The notes beneath the pieces were generated by a model that did not search any database, had not been told where the DNA came from, and saw nothing but the letters and a program-made list of their open reading frames with translations. A stretch of DNA of 45,022 nucleotides from Paenibacillus sp. (GTDB lineage Bacteria; Bacillota; Bacilli; Paenibacillales; Paenibacillaceae). The stretch lies in assembly GCA_023512345.1 (NCBI GenBank), contig JAILZT010000033.1:1-45022 (forward strand). Direction: 5' to 3'. The translations under genes were made by a program, and so were the position numbers. Shown piece after piece: positions 16,755-25,432 of the stretch (the stretch's first letter is position 1; each line of letters begins with the position of its first letter).

Positions 16755-17426
16755 TTATAGCGGAAGCAGGTCTATAGTATCCATAGATCGCAGCATATTC
16801 ACCATAGATTGCCAAGTTGAAGGCTTGCTGACCAGTACTTCATAGTACCGGGTTAAAAAGTCTGCAATAAGGCTTGCATCCACCTGCGTCAATTCCTCAT
16901 CTCCCGGCATAAAACATAAATCCAGCCCGCTTACAGCTTCTCCATCACCCTTCCACGAAGGGTGAATGTACGTGAAATCAAGCCGCTTATACCCCAAATG
17001 CGACAGGACCTCACGGCGAACAAACGGATCCATCGGCTTGATGCCCCCAAAATCAAAATGCTTCACACGATAAGGATCATAGATTTCTGCAAACATGCCA
17101 TACAGTTTCTTGCCGCCCTCCGCTGCCAGAGAGGCCAAATCCTTCAAGCGATTTTGAGCCAAAAAGCGACCGATTCCAAGACCCTCTTTTCCAATAATCG
17201 TAAAATCAGTCATCGCTACATTCCAGTCCGAATAATAGCGGTATTCCGTCGTACCTACGACCAGCCCATTATGTACAGCCACAAATACACGAATGCCTGG
17301 GTCTTCAAGAGGCTCTTTCCATAAGCTAAATTCAAGCACTTCCTCCGGAGGAAACACTTCGGACATTAAATTGTGCAGCTGTCTAAACAAGGGATCCTCA
17401 ATATTGTTGATTCTAACATACTCCAT
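16755..17426 (-). CDS. GNAT-family acetyltransferase-like protein
   Basis: This 223-aa protein has a GNAT pattern: an N-terminal VFPPEE helix region, central strands (VFVAVHNGLVVGTTEYR), and an acetyl-CoA loop around GKEGLGIGRFLAQNRL (about residues 80-95). The substrate is unknown. It is the last gene of a three-gene unit, nitrilase-GNAT-GNAT, lying 34 nt after the second. The acetyl-CoA loop is a loose match to Q/RxxGxG/A, so catalytic activity is likely but not certain. Confidence 0.7.
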   Translation of the reverse strand: MEYVRINNIEDPLFRQLHNLMSEVFPPEEVLEFSLWKEPLEDPGIRVFVAVHNGLVVGTTEYRYYSDWNVAMTDFTIIGKEGLGIGRFLAQNRLKDLASLAAEGGKKLYGMFAEIYDPYRVKHFDFGGIKPMDPFVRREVLSHLGYKRLDFTYIHPSWKGDGEAVSGLDLCFMPGDEELTQVDASLIADFLTRYYEVLVSKPSTWQSMVNMLRSMDTIDLLPL

Positions 17427-17460
17427 GTTAAGCCCTCCTATATATGAGTAAACCAGCAGG

Positions 17461-18129
17461 TTACTGTTCGTAAAAAGGATTACGCCACTCCATTAATGCA
17501 GCGTAGTTGCAGGATTCTTCATCCTCCAAATAATTGGCGGCTATCCCCAGCGGCATTCGTCCACAACGCAGCAGAAAAGTAATTACAGGATCTGATTCCT
17601 TACCGGATACAACGTTCTCTAGATAATGATCGGCCGTCATCTCATGCGCAACTTTAGAGTAACCTGGCATTCTTCCCGCTCCCAGCAGCCTTTCAAGCTT
17701 CTGCTCCACTACCACATGATACAACGATTGGATCAACTCTTTACCCAGCCCCAGCTTGCGGTATTTAGGTCGTACGCATACATCCGCAATATATAAGGTA
17801 TTTCCGTCTGGCCTATGGGTCGTAATATATCCGTCCGCTGTAACGTCTGCCCATGAATGTGCGACACTCTCCGGGTCAAAATGTATCTTAAGTCCTGTCA
17901 CAGAGCCCGCCAATTCACCGTTCACTTCCACACATAAAGCGCCCTCTGGGAAGATCTGGATATGATTCATCAGCTGCTCTCGGTTCCACCATAAATCGGA
18001 GGAATAGGGCGGCGGAAAAGCCTCCGACTGGATGGTAATCAACTCTGTAAAATCATTCTCTTTGTAATTGCGGATCACAGCTGGGACGGGGCGCTTTTGA
18101 TCAAACACATATATATTTTTGTAATACAT
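17461..18129 (-). CDS. GNAT-family N-acetyltransferase
   Basis: This 222-aa protein has a clear acetyl-CoA binding signature, VRPKYRKLGLGKELI (about residues 117-131), preceded by a strand carrying YIADVCV. The region before it (SEAFPPPY) resembles the N-terminal half of the B. subtilis YhcX-type GNAT, where a GNAT is fused to a carbon-nitrogen hydrolase. Here the hydrolase is a separate gene 3 nt upstream, so the two products probably act together. The ATG is at 18129. The substrate is unknown. Confidence 0.82.
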   Translation of the reverse strand: MYYKNIYVFDQKRPVPAVIRNYKENDFTELITIQSEAFPPPYSSDLWWNREQLMNHIQIFPEGALCVEVNGELAGSVTGLKIHFDPESVAHSWADVTADGYITTHRPDGNTLYIADVCVRPKYRKLGLGKELIQSLYHVVVEQKLERLLGAGRMPGYSKVAHEMTADHYLENVVSGKESDPVITFLLRCGRMPLGIAANYLEDEESCNYAALMEWRNPFYEQ

Positions 18130-18132
18130 GCG

Positions 18133-18990
18133 CTACGTCCAGTCCGTGTATAAATCGGTTCTACGGTCACGCCAGGTCGTTACTGAACCCCGTTCACGCA
18201 CGCGGTACAACAGATCCAAATCTAGGTCTGCGGTAATAATCATGTCATTATTTATCTCACCTTCAGCTAGCAGCCCTTGGGGCGGAAAAGGGATGTCATT
18301 GGGCGTAATTATTGCCGCTTGGCCAAAGTTTGCCCGCATCAAATCTACCGTAGGCAAAGAACCTACAGTCCCTGTCAGCACCACATACACCTGATTCTCG
18401 ATCGCACGGGCATGGCTCGTATATCTAACTCGATGAAACCCATGTCGATCGTCCGTACAGGAAGGACAAAAGATAACATCTGCTCCCTTGGCTCTAGCCA
18501 TTCGAACAATTTCGGGGAATTCAATATCATAACATGTCAGCATAGCTATAGTTCCTTTTTCAGTAGGAAACACCTGCAGATCTTCACCTGCACCCATGTT
18601 CCAACCCTCAACCTCTGCCGGTGTAATATGCAGTTTAGCTTGCTCAGCAATCCTTCCGTCAGGGTAAAATAAATGCGCTACGTTGTAAAGCTTGCCGTTT
18701 CTGCGAAGCACATGTGTCCCGCCAATAATATGAACATTATATTTGCCGGCAAAGCCCGAGAACATTTTACGGTATCTGTCTGTGAATTGGGGTAAATCCT
18801 CTATGCCCAAAGCATTACCTTGTCCGTCCCCGATGGACATCAGCTGGGTTGTCAAAAACTCAGGAAACAAAATAAATTCAGTCCCAAACTCCTCGGCTGT
18901 CTTAATATAATGCTCACACTCATCGGCAAATTCTTCATAAGAGGATATGGTGTGCAGATGGTATTGTACTGCGGATACGCGAAAAGTCAT
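18133..18990 (-). CDS. Carbon-nitrogen hydrolase (nitrilase superfamily)
   Basis: This 285-aa protein has the nitrilase triad: E44 (FPEFLT), K119 (AKLHITPAE) and C153 (LTCYDIEFPE). Such enzymes hydrolyse amides or nitriles, or transfer acyl groups. No signal peptide is present, so it is cytoplasmic. It heads a tight minus-strand operon with two GNATs (3-nt and 34-nt gaps). The pairing of a nitrilase with a GNAT resembles the fused YhcX protein of Bacillus, whose substrate I do not know. The ATG at 18990 has AAAGGAGGG upstream. Confidence 0.88.
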   Translation of the reverse strand: MTFRVSAVQYHLHTISSYEEFADECEHYIKTAEEFGTEFILFPEFLTTQLMSIGDGQGNALGIEDLPQFTDRYRKMFSGFAGKYNVHIIGGTHVLRRNGKLYNVAHLFYPDGRIAEQAKLHITPAEVEGWNMGAGEDLQVFPTEKGTIAMLTCYDIEFPEIVRMARAKGADVIFCPSCTDDRHGFHRVRYTSHARAIENQVYVVLTGTVGSLPTVDLMRANFGQAAIITPNDIPFPPQGLLAEGEINNDMIITADLDLDLLYRVRERGSVTTWRDRRTDLYTDWT

Positions 18991-19101
18991 GGGCTATTCC
19001 CTCCTTTAGGCAAATCATTTATCATTATCAACTCTTCCTGCTCTCACTTTACCAAATTTTAGCCTGAGGTTCACCTTATCAAGGTGCATTTTCTATCCCA
19101 T

Positions 19102-19132
19102 TGAATATCCATACTCTTCCTTTCCCATAATG
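19102..19132 (+). promoter_or_regulatory. Candidate forespore (sigma-G/F) promoter of the PBP gene
   Basis: TGAATA (19102-19107) matches the sigma-G -35 and CATAATG (19126-19132) is close to its -10 CATACTA, at an 18-nt spacing. The site lies about 90 bp upstream of the PBP start. B. subtilis pbpG is transcribed in the forespore, which supports the idea. Confidence 0.4.
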
Positions 19133-19220
19133 AAGGTAGATAAGACTGCCCGGACTCTGCAGGGAAAATTCAATACGTTGCCTTGCCAGATTTGAGAAGC
19201 TAGAAAAGGAGCATGGTGCC

Positions 19221-21287
19221 ATGCCGCGTCATTCTGATCAATCAACCTTACGTAAACGCCGCTTCCCCCGGATACTCCGGCTGCTGGCCACCCTGATCGT
19301 GATATTTCTGCTGGCAGTTGGGGGCTTGCTTGGTTACTTGTATCAAAAAGAACTGCCGCCCGCATCGGATGATATCCGCTCTAAGCTGCTTGACTCCAGG
19401 GGCAATATTCTGGCGACCTTTTCCCCTGATGATCGGAGCCGGGAACCGGTTGAGCTGGAGGATATTTCTCCATTGGTTATTAAGGCAACGCTATCGGTAG
19501 AGGACCGTAAATTTTATGAGCATTCGGGTTTCGATATTAAAGGTATGGGGCGGGCCGTATTAGTTAATCTAGAAAAGGGAAGCCGCACACAGGGGGCCAG
19601 TACGCTGACCCAGCAGCTAGCGCGAAATCTCTATCTCACCCACGAGAAAACGTGGACACGTAAAGCCAAGGAAGCTGTCTATACGCTTCAGTTAGAAATG
19701 AAGTATAGCAAGGATGAAATTTTACGAATGTATCTGAACGAGATCTATTACGGTCATGGTGCCTACGGTATCGAGGCGGCTTCCCAAATGTATTTTGGGA
19801 AATCCGCTGCAGATCTGGATCTGGCTGAAAGTGCTATGCTGGCCGGCATTCCGAAGGGCCCTACGTATTACTCTCCGTATACGCACATGGACAATGCAAA
19901 AAAACGTCAGGAGATCATTTTGTCAGTCATGGCTGAGCTGGGGGAAATTTCAAAGAGTGAAGCTGAAAATGCAGCACAAGAGACACTGATATTGAAGCCA
20001 CGGGGTGTGAAGGATACTCTTGTTACCGCCCCATATTTTCGGGACTATGTACGCAATCTTGCAACGAACCTGCTTCATATCACAAGTGATGAGCTTGAAC
20101 AGGGGGGACTGAACGTCTATACCACTCTAGATCCGGATATGCAGCACGCAGCAGAAAATGCAGTAGAGAAAGAAATGGACGCAGAAAGTGAGCTTGAAAC
20201 GGCGCTGGTATCGGTTGATCCTCGTAACGGCTACTTAAAAGTTATGGTCGGAGGTAAAAACTACCGTACCAATCAATTTAATCATGCGCTTACCTCGACA
20301 CGGCAGCCCGGCTCTTCTTTTAAGCCGATCATGTATTTGACTGCCTTAGCATCCAAGACAATGACGGGACTATCTGTCTTCAACAGTCAGCCGACACTTT
20401 TTCATTACGACAATAACCGCAAGACTTATCAGCCCCGTAATTTTGGGGATAAATATCTTGGAGAGATTAATATGCGCCAGGCTATCGCAGCCTCGGATAA
20501 TATATATGCTGTGAATACAATTATGAAGGTGGGTGCGGACAAGGTAGTTGAACTGGCTGGCAAAATGGGCATAATCAGCCCGCTGCAAAGTGTTCCCTCT
20601 CTAGCTCTTGGCACTTCACCTGTGAGCCCGCTCGAAATGGCCTCGGCCTTTGCAGTGATCGGCGGTGGAGGAGTCCAAATCCCCACAACTGTAATTCTTA
20701 AGGTTACTAATGCTAATGGCGATACCCTCTATGAAGCTCCAAGTCATCAGGGTACGACTGTCGTAGAACCAGCTGCCGCTTATGTACTGACTCGTTTAAT
20801 GGAGGGGGTGTTCGAAACCGGAGGTACCGGCAATCGCGTATCCTCTATCATTAAGCGCCCTGTAGCCGGCAAGACAGGCACTACCGACACTGATGCATGG
20901 ATGGTGGGCTTTACCCCTGAGCTATCCACTGCAGTATGGGTTGGCTACGACAAGGGACGTAATATTACAACAGCCGACGGACGGAGGGCAGCACCTATTT
21001 TTGCCCAGTTTACGGAAAAAGCTCTTGAAAATGTACCCCCAAAAATCTTTCCGATTCCTGACGGAGTGGTCAGTGTATATATTAATCCTGAGTCTGGAAA
21101 ATTAGCCACAACGGAATGCCCTGAAAAAGAGCTAGATACCTTTATTAAGGGTACCGAGCCTACTGAATACTGTGATCTACATGGAAATGGCAGCCCGAAC
21201 TCCCCGGAGGAAGGCACAACTCCAATTCATCTTCCCAAAGAAGATGGATCCTTATGGAAGGATATTAAGCGCTGGTGGCTGAACTAA
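19221..21287 (+). CDS. pbpG: Class A penicillin-binding protein (transglycosylase/transpeptidase), PbpG-like
   Basis: This is a bifunctional peptidoglycan synthase anchored in the membrane. The 688-aa protein has a basic cytoplasmic tail, one membrane segment (about residues 16-38) and a GT51 domain (about 60-240: SVEDRKFYEH, GASTLTQQLARN, RMYLNEIYYG). A transpeptidase domain (about 320-610) follows, with SSFK, SDN and KTGTTD active-site motifs. The start ATG at 19221 is 9 nt from AAGGAG. The nearby ywhD homologue and the absence of repeats at the C-terminus suggest the B. subtilis pbpG (ywhE) orthologue, a sporulation PBP. The exact orthology is inferred from context. Confidence 0.88.
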   Translation: MPRHSDQSTLRKRRFPRILRLLATLIVIFLLAVGGLLGYLYQKELPPASDDIRSKLLDSRGNILATFSPDDRSREPVELEDISPLVIKATLSVEDRKFYEHSGFDIKGMGRAVLVNLEKGSRTQGASTLTQQLARNLYLTHEKTWTRKAKEAVYTLQLEMKYSKDEILRMYLNEIYYGHGAYGIEAASQMYFGKSAADLDLAESAMLAGIPKGPTYYSPYTHMDNAKKRQEIILSVMAELGEISKSEAENAAQETLILKPRGVKDTLVTAPYFRDYVRNLATNLLHITSDELEQGGLNVYTTLDPDMQHAAENAVEKEMDAESELETALVSVDPRNGYLKVMVGGKNYRTNQFNHALTSTRQPGSSFKPIMYLTALASKTMTGLSVFNSQPTLFHYDNNRKTYQPRNFGDKYLGEINMRQAIAASDNIYAVNTIMKVGADKVVELAGKMGIISPLQSVPSLALGTSPVSPLEMASAFAVIGGGGVQIPTTVILKVTNANGDTLYEAPSHQGTTVVEPAAAYVLTRLMEGVFETGGTGNRVSSIIKRPVAGKTGTTDTDAWMVGFTPELSTAVWVGYDKGRNITTADGRRAAPIFAQFTEKALENVPPKIFPIPDGVVSVYINPESGKLATTECPEKELDTFIKGTEPTEYCDLHGNGSPNSPEEGTTPIHLPKEDGSLWKDIKRWWLN

Positions 21288-21307
21288 TTCTCCTTGGTTG
21301 CCTAACT

Positions 21308-21367
21308 CCTGCCCATGGGATACTATGAGACCCATCCACTCGTGGGTAATCATAGGTCCCATGCAGG
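21308..21367 (+). repeat. 60-nt imperfect inverted repeat between the PBP gene and mag
   Basis: The arms pair as CCTGC, ATGGGA, CTATGA, ACCCA with their complements, interrupted only by small bulges, around an 8-nt loop (about 21335-21342). No T run follows, so it is not a standard terminator. It ends 17 nt before the mag start and just before its GGTGAT-type ribosome site, so it may stabilise the transcript, affect mag translation or be a protein target. Confidence 0.7.
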
Positions 21368-21384
21368 AAAGGTGATACCTTGCC

Positions 21385-22035
21385 ATGAATATCAATAACC
21401 AGCCGCTGCCCCGCACCTTTTATGAGTATCCAGCGCTAGAAGCCGCTCCACGCCTGTTGGGGCAGCATTTGATCCGCCGAACAGAAGCAGGGGATATCGC
21501 CTGCCGCATTGTAGAGACAGAAAGCTATGGGGGCATAGAGGACAAGGGCAGCCACGCCTATGGAGGAAGACGCACAGCCCGCACTGAAATTATGTTCAAT
21601 TCCGGTGGTGCCGCCTATGTCTATCTTATTTATGGGATGCATTACTGTCTCAATGTGGTGACTGCGGAGCAGGATAATCCCCAGGCAGTACTCATTCGGG
21701 CGGTTGAGCCCCTTACTCTCCATGATGCAGAATGTATGGCTGCTAACCGGAAATTGAAGATCAAGAAACCTTCCGACTTGTCCGGCGGACCGGGTAAGCT
21801 GTGCCGAGCATTAAGAATCGACAAAAGTCTTAACGGATCACCTCTCAGTGCTCCCGGAGGGGCGCTGTGGCTGGCTCAGGGCGAAGATCCTCTAGGCTTA
21901 AATATTATTCAATCGCCCCGCATCAATATTCAATATGCTGAAGAGTATGCCTATAAGCTGTGGCGTTTCTACATCAAAGATAACCCATACGTTTCTATAA
22001 AGGATAAGGTTGAACAGGTTTTTACTTGGACCTAA
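21385..22035 (+). CDS. mag: 3-methyladenine DNA glycosylase (AAG/MPG family)
   Basis: This enzyme removes alkylated purines in base-excision repair. The 216-aa protein matches the AAG fold: E-T-E-S-Y near residue 49, the substrate pocket MFNSGGAAYVYLIYGMHYCLNVV split over residues 66-88 (AYVYLIYG core), and GGPGKLCRAL near 132. The ATG at 21385 follows AAAGGTGAT. It is downstream of the PBP gene in the same direction, after the large inverted repeat, and ends in its own terminator. Confidence 0.93.
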   Translation: MNINNQPLPRTFYEYPALEAAPRLLGQHLIRRTEAGDIACRIVETESYGGIEDKGSHAYGGRRTARTEIMFNSGGAAYVYLIYGMHYCLNVVTAEQDNPQAVLIRAVEPLTLHDAECMAANRKLKIKKPSDLSGGPGKLCRALRIDKSLNGSPLSAPGGALWLAQGEDPLGLNIIQSPRINIQYAEEYAYKLWRFYIKDNPYVSIKDKVEQVFTWT

Positions 22036-22094
22036 ATTCAATCCTAACCGTTTCGGAAATATAATATTGGGTATACAAATATAGAACCCTAATA

Positions 22095-22132
22095 AACCTC
22101 TCCTGTAGAATTTCGAAGCTGGAGAGGTTTTC
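22095..22132 (+). terminator. Intrinsic terminator after mag
   Basis: AACCTCTCC (22095-22103) pairs with GGAGAGGTT (22121-22129), followed by TTTTC. Confidence 0.8.
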
Positions 22133-22240
22133 TATTATCGTTAGAAAGCCCTAAAGTATGCGCTTTCTCCTATATCTGAAATTACATTTATTGTATTATT
22201 ACAAAGACCACCAAATTTTATAATTAAATGAGGGACAAGG

Positions 22241-22702
22241 ATGAAGGATACTGGCATGATCCGGAGTTTAGACAGTCTTGGACGCATTGTGGTTCCCGTT
22301 GAAATCCGCATGACACGCAATATTGACATTGGGGATCCAATAGAGTTTTTTGTTCTAAATGATAATGTTATCGTTCTTAGAAAGTATACCTCCACCGAAT
22401 GTACGTTTTGCAGAAGTATGGACAATGTGTCCTATTACAAAGATCAGTTCATTTGCAGCCAATGTCTGAGCGAGCTCGGCCTCTCAAAGCATGATTTGGA
22501 GGATTCAACCCCTCACGGGCCCACTGTAGAGCAGCATTCTTTTGATGCCAACAACAAGAAAAGGGTTCGCACTGAAGAGATGAAACTGCGTCTGAAACAA
22601 GCCATACAGGAACATCCTCACGCCAATCAAAAGGAGCTCGCCGAAAAGTTAGGTATCAGCCAGGCAAGAGTGAGCCAGCTCAAACGGAGACTGAATGTTT
22701 AA
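22241..22702 (+). CDS. AbrB-like transcriptional regulator with zinc ribbon and C-terminal HTH
   Basis: This 153-aa protein has three parts. Residues 5-48 form an AbrB/SpoVT-type DNA-binding domain (SLGRIVVPVEIR core). C54-x2-C57 and C72-x2-C75 form a small zinc-ribbon-like module. Residues about 125-150 look like a helix-turn-helix (QKELAEKLGISQARVSQLKRRL split at LGIS). AbrB proteins control transition-state genes in Bacillota. The extra zinc and HTH parts differ from classical AbrB. The ATG at 22241 has GGGACAAGG before it. A GAAAGC/GCTTTC inverted repeat at about 22142-22165 lies upstream. Targets are unknown. Confidence 0.82.
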   Translation: MKDTGMIRSLDSLGRIVVPVEIRMTRNIDIGDPIEFFVLNDNVIVLRKYTSTECTFCRSMDNVSYYKDQFICSQCLSELGLSKHDLEDSTPHGPTVEQHSFDANNKKRVRTEEMKLRLKQAIQEHPHANQKELAEKLGISQARVSQLKRRLNV

Positions 22703-22716
22703 TTATATTTTATTTT

Positions 22717-22757
22717 AAAAAGCTTCGCTTTCCTGCTGCAGGAAAGCGAAGCTTTTT
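22717..22757. terminator. Strong bidirectional terminator
   Basis: A perfect 20-bp stem (22717-22736 with 22738-22757) starts and ends with A5/T5 runs, so it can stop transcription from the AbrB-like gene (plus) and from the ywhD homologue (minus). Confidence 0.93.
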
Positions 22758-22801
22758 GGTATATTGTTCTATTTATCAGCGCTTAAGGACCCGCTTGGTT
22801 C

Positions 22802-23308
22802 TTATTCTGAAAGTGATGCTTTGAGCTCTTCCGGTGAAGCTGACCACCATTCTGGGTTATGTGCAATAAGCAGTGATTTCAGGGCATCTTTTTCTGTTGT
22901 ACCCAGGCCCTCTACAATCACCTTACGCTTCAGTGAGGCATCCAGTTTGTTCACATGATCAGCAAGGATCTTCCAGCCCCGCCGAGCCTCGCTATCTATC
23001 CACATTTCGCAGGCTGTTAATCCGGCATAAAATTGACCTTCCAGCGTGCGATCTACAGCTACCCAAACCAGCCACACTTGCCGGCCCTCAGGCACATCCT
23101 CACGATTTGTAGAGAATTTAATCCCTTTCTCAACCTTGCTCTTGGCGTGCATAGCACCAATATCTATTACTGCCTCGCCACCATCAATAATTACAGGTGA
23201 TACATTGTTCAGGTCAATAGAGCCCGCTCCGAACCCTTTATGTTTACTCTTAGCATTCACGATATTCAAAGCAATCTGCTTTTTGCCCTCCGGCTGTACG
23301 TTATCCAT
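22802..23308 (-). CDS. ywhD: YwhD family protein
   Basis: This 168-aa soluble protein begins MDNVQPEGKKQ and carries the family segments SPVIIDGGEAVIDIGAMHA and KSKVEKGIKF. The function of YwhD is unknown. The ATG at 23308 follows AAAGGA. The longer reading to 23395 would add a stretch overlapping the divergent peptidase start and has no good site. In B. subtilis ywhD is next to pbpG, and a PbpG-like gene is 1.5 kb away here. Confidence 0.85.
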   Translation of the reverse strand: MDNVQPEGKKQIALNIVNAKSKHKGFGAGSIDLNNVSPVIIDGGEAVIDIGAMHAKSKVEKGIKFSTNREDVPEGRQVWLVWVAVDRTLEGQFYAGLTACEMWIDSEARRGWKILADHVNKLDASLKRKVIVEGLGTTEKDALKSLLIAHNPEWWSASPEELKASLSE

Positions 23309-23411
23309 GCTGCACGTCCTTTCTCCTGCGAATAATTTAATTTTAGCTAATAATACAGCGAATGCAAACATATACATCCCGTAGATGCTTGTCAACGGGA
23401 GGAATCACAGT

Positions 23412-25427
23412 ATGAAGCTATGGTCACTACGGTTCAAAATCATAACAGGGACTCTGGCAGTCTTCTGTCTGCTGGGAGGAGGAATATGGGCAATCTCCGA
23501 GCATAACCCCTTAAATGTAACCACTCTTGCTCCAGAAAAGGCCAAGTCCCCCATAACCGCCGGCAAAGGAACTCCTGCAAGCCCAATCACTCCGGAGCGC
23601 ACACCCGCACCGGCGGCTAAAGCCCTAAGTCATAGAGTTGTAGAATATCACATGGATGTACGGTTTGATCCGGACACAAGTACATTACAGGGATCAGAGA
23701 CGGTGACCTGGACTCATCCGGGTTCAAAGCCAGTAAATGATTTGTACTTTCACCTGTATCCAAATGCGTTTTCTTCAATGGATACAAGCTTTATGAAAGA
23801 ATCGGGAGGCAAGCTGCGCGGTGATTCAATGCCTTCCAATGGATTCGGCAGCATGACTTTGACGGATCTGCGTACAACCGAAGGCGTCTCACTCCTCCAG
23901 AGAATACAATATGTTCAGCCCGATGATGGAAATGTGAAGGATAAAACTTTGGTAAAGGTACATCTTCCGCAACCCGTAAGAGGCGGAGAAAACATAACCC
24001 TTAAGCTTCAGTTCGAAGTTAAGATGCCCAAGATTTTTGCTCGCATGGGGACTTCAGGGAACTTCGTCATGGCTGGGCAGTGGTTTCCAAAGCTTAGCGT
24101 TTACGAACCCGCAGATGCTCGTGGGATTAAGGAGGAAGGCTGGAACCTCCATCAGTATCATGGCTCATCAGAGTTCTTCAGTGACTTTGGCATTTATAAT
24201 GTATCGATTTCCGTTCCACCGAACTATACCGTAGCCGCAACCGGATTCCCCACAAAAAATCCAAAAGTTACTGAAAAATATAAAACTTATCAGTACTATG
24301 CGGATGATGTGCATGACTTTGCTTGGGCTGCCTCACCCGATTTCGTGGTTGCGCAGCAGGCCTTTTCCTCTCCTGAGGTCCCAGGAGTGCGTATTAAGCT
24401 CTATCTAGATCCGATGCACAAAGATCTACAGGAACGCTATTTTCAAGCCGCTAAAGCCGCCCTAACCTATTTCAGCAAATGGTACGGACCGTACCCCTAT
24501 TCTTCACTATCCATAGTGGTGCCCCCAGAACAGGGAAATGGAGCTGGAGGCATGGAGTATCCTACACTCATTACAGCATTTGGCGCTAGCAGCACTTCTC
24601 CTGACACATCACTAGAGCGGACCGTCATTCATGAAATTGGACATCAATATTTTTACGGCATGGTTGCCAACAACGAATTTGAAGAGGCCTGGCTGGATGA
24701 AAGCTTCACCTCCTACGCTGAAGACAAATTAATGGAGCAGGAGTATGGGATCGCCGCTAACCTCCCCTTACAAGCAAGCTTGGTAGAAAAGCCGGAACCT
24801 CTGAACCAGGAAACCTGGAGGTATGATGGAACTTCCGCCTACACCCAAAATGTATACATAAGGGGTAAGTTGGTTCTCAAAGATATGGAGCTTAGGATTG
24901 GCACCAAGGCTATGGACGCCGTTTTATCCACTTACGCTAAAAAATACCGGTTCAGCCATCCCTCCACATACGATTTTCAAAAGACCGTGGAAAAGGTGAC
25001 CGGGGAGTCCTGGAAAAATTACTTCGAGCAGTATATTTACAGCGGAGGCACCCCCGACTTTTCTCTGGACGATATTTCAGTCACCCGCAAGGAAGACCCG
25101 AAAAAGGACGGATCTATCCTGTACGAAAATCTTGTGAAGATAGGCAATAAAGGGACCTTTTATCCCAATGTAAATGTGAAGTTCACTTTTAAGGATGGAC
25201 ACACCATGCAGCGGGTGTGGGACGGACTTGGTGAAGAGGCTAGTTTCCAATTGCTATATAGTGCGCCGATTCTATCCGCAGAAGTCGATCCTCAACATTC
25301 CATTTTGCTGGAGAATAAACATCTTAATAATTTCAGAATGGCGGAGCTTAAGCAACATACTGTTTCCCGTTGGACGCTCAGCGTAACAAAGCTAATAGAA
25401 ACTGTGCTTGGAACTCTGTCCTGGTGA
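23412..25427 (+). CDS. Membrane-anchored M1-family metallopeptidase
   Basis: This 671-aa protein has one N-terminal membrane segment (about residues 7-27), a Pro/Thr-rich linker (about 35-65) and an M1 aminopeptidase-like body. The zinc site is H407-E-I-G-H411 with E430 at the expected 18-residue spacing. GGMEYP (about 377) stands in for the GAMEN exopeptidase motif. It probably trims peptides outside the cell. The ATG at 23412 follows GGGAGG. It is 103 bp from the divergent ywhD homologue and 5 nt before a membrane protein gene, so the two are probably an operon. The substrate is unknown. Confidence 0.9.
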   Translation: MKLWSLRFKIITGTLAVFCLLGGGIWAISEHNPLNVTTLAPEKAKSPITAGKGTPASPITPERTPAPAAKALSHRVVEYHMDVRFDPDTSTLQGSETVTWTHPGSKPVNDLYFHLYPNAFSSMDTSFMKESGGKLRGDSMPSNGFGSMTLTDLRTTEGVSLLQRIQYVQPDDGNVKDKTLVKVHLPQPVRGGENITLKLQFEVKMPKIFARMGTSGNFVMAGQWFPKLSVYEPADARGIKEEGWNLHQYHGSSEFFSDFGIYNVSISVPPNYTVAATGFPTKNPKVTEKYKTYQYYADDVHDFAWAASPDFVVAQQAFSSPEVPGVRIKLYLDPMHKDLQERYFQAAKAALTYFSKWYGPYPYSSLSIVVPPEQGNGAGGMEYPTLITAFGASSTSPDTSLERTVIHEIGHQYFYGMVANNEFEEAWLDESFTSYAEDKLMEQEYGIAANLPLQASLVEKPEPLNQETWRYDGTSAYTQNVYIRGKLVLKDMELRIGTKAMDAVLSTYAKKYRFSHPSTYDFQKTVEKVTGESWKNYFEQYIYSGGTPDFSLDDISVTRKEDPKKDGSILYENLVKIGNKGTFYPNVNVKFTFKDGHTMQRVWDGLGEEASFQLLYSAPILSAEVDPQHSILLENKHLNNFRMAELKQHTVSRWTLSVTKLIETVLGTLSW

Positions 25428-25432
25428 GGTGA

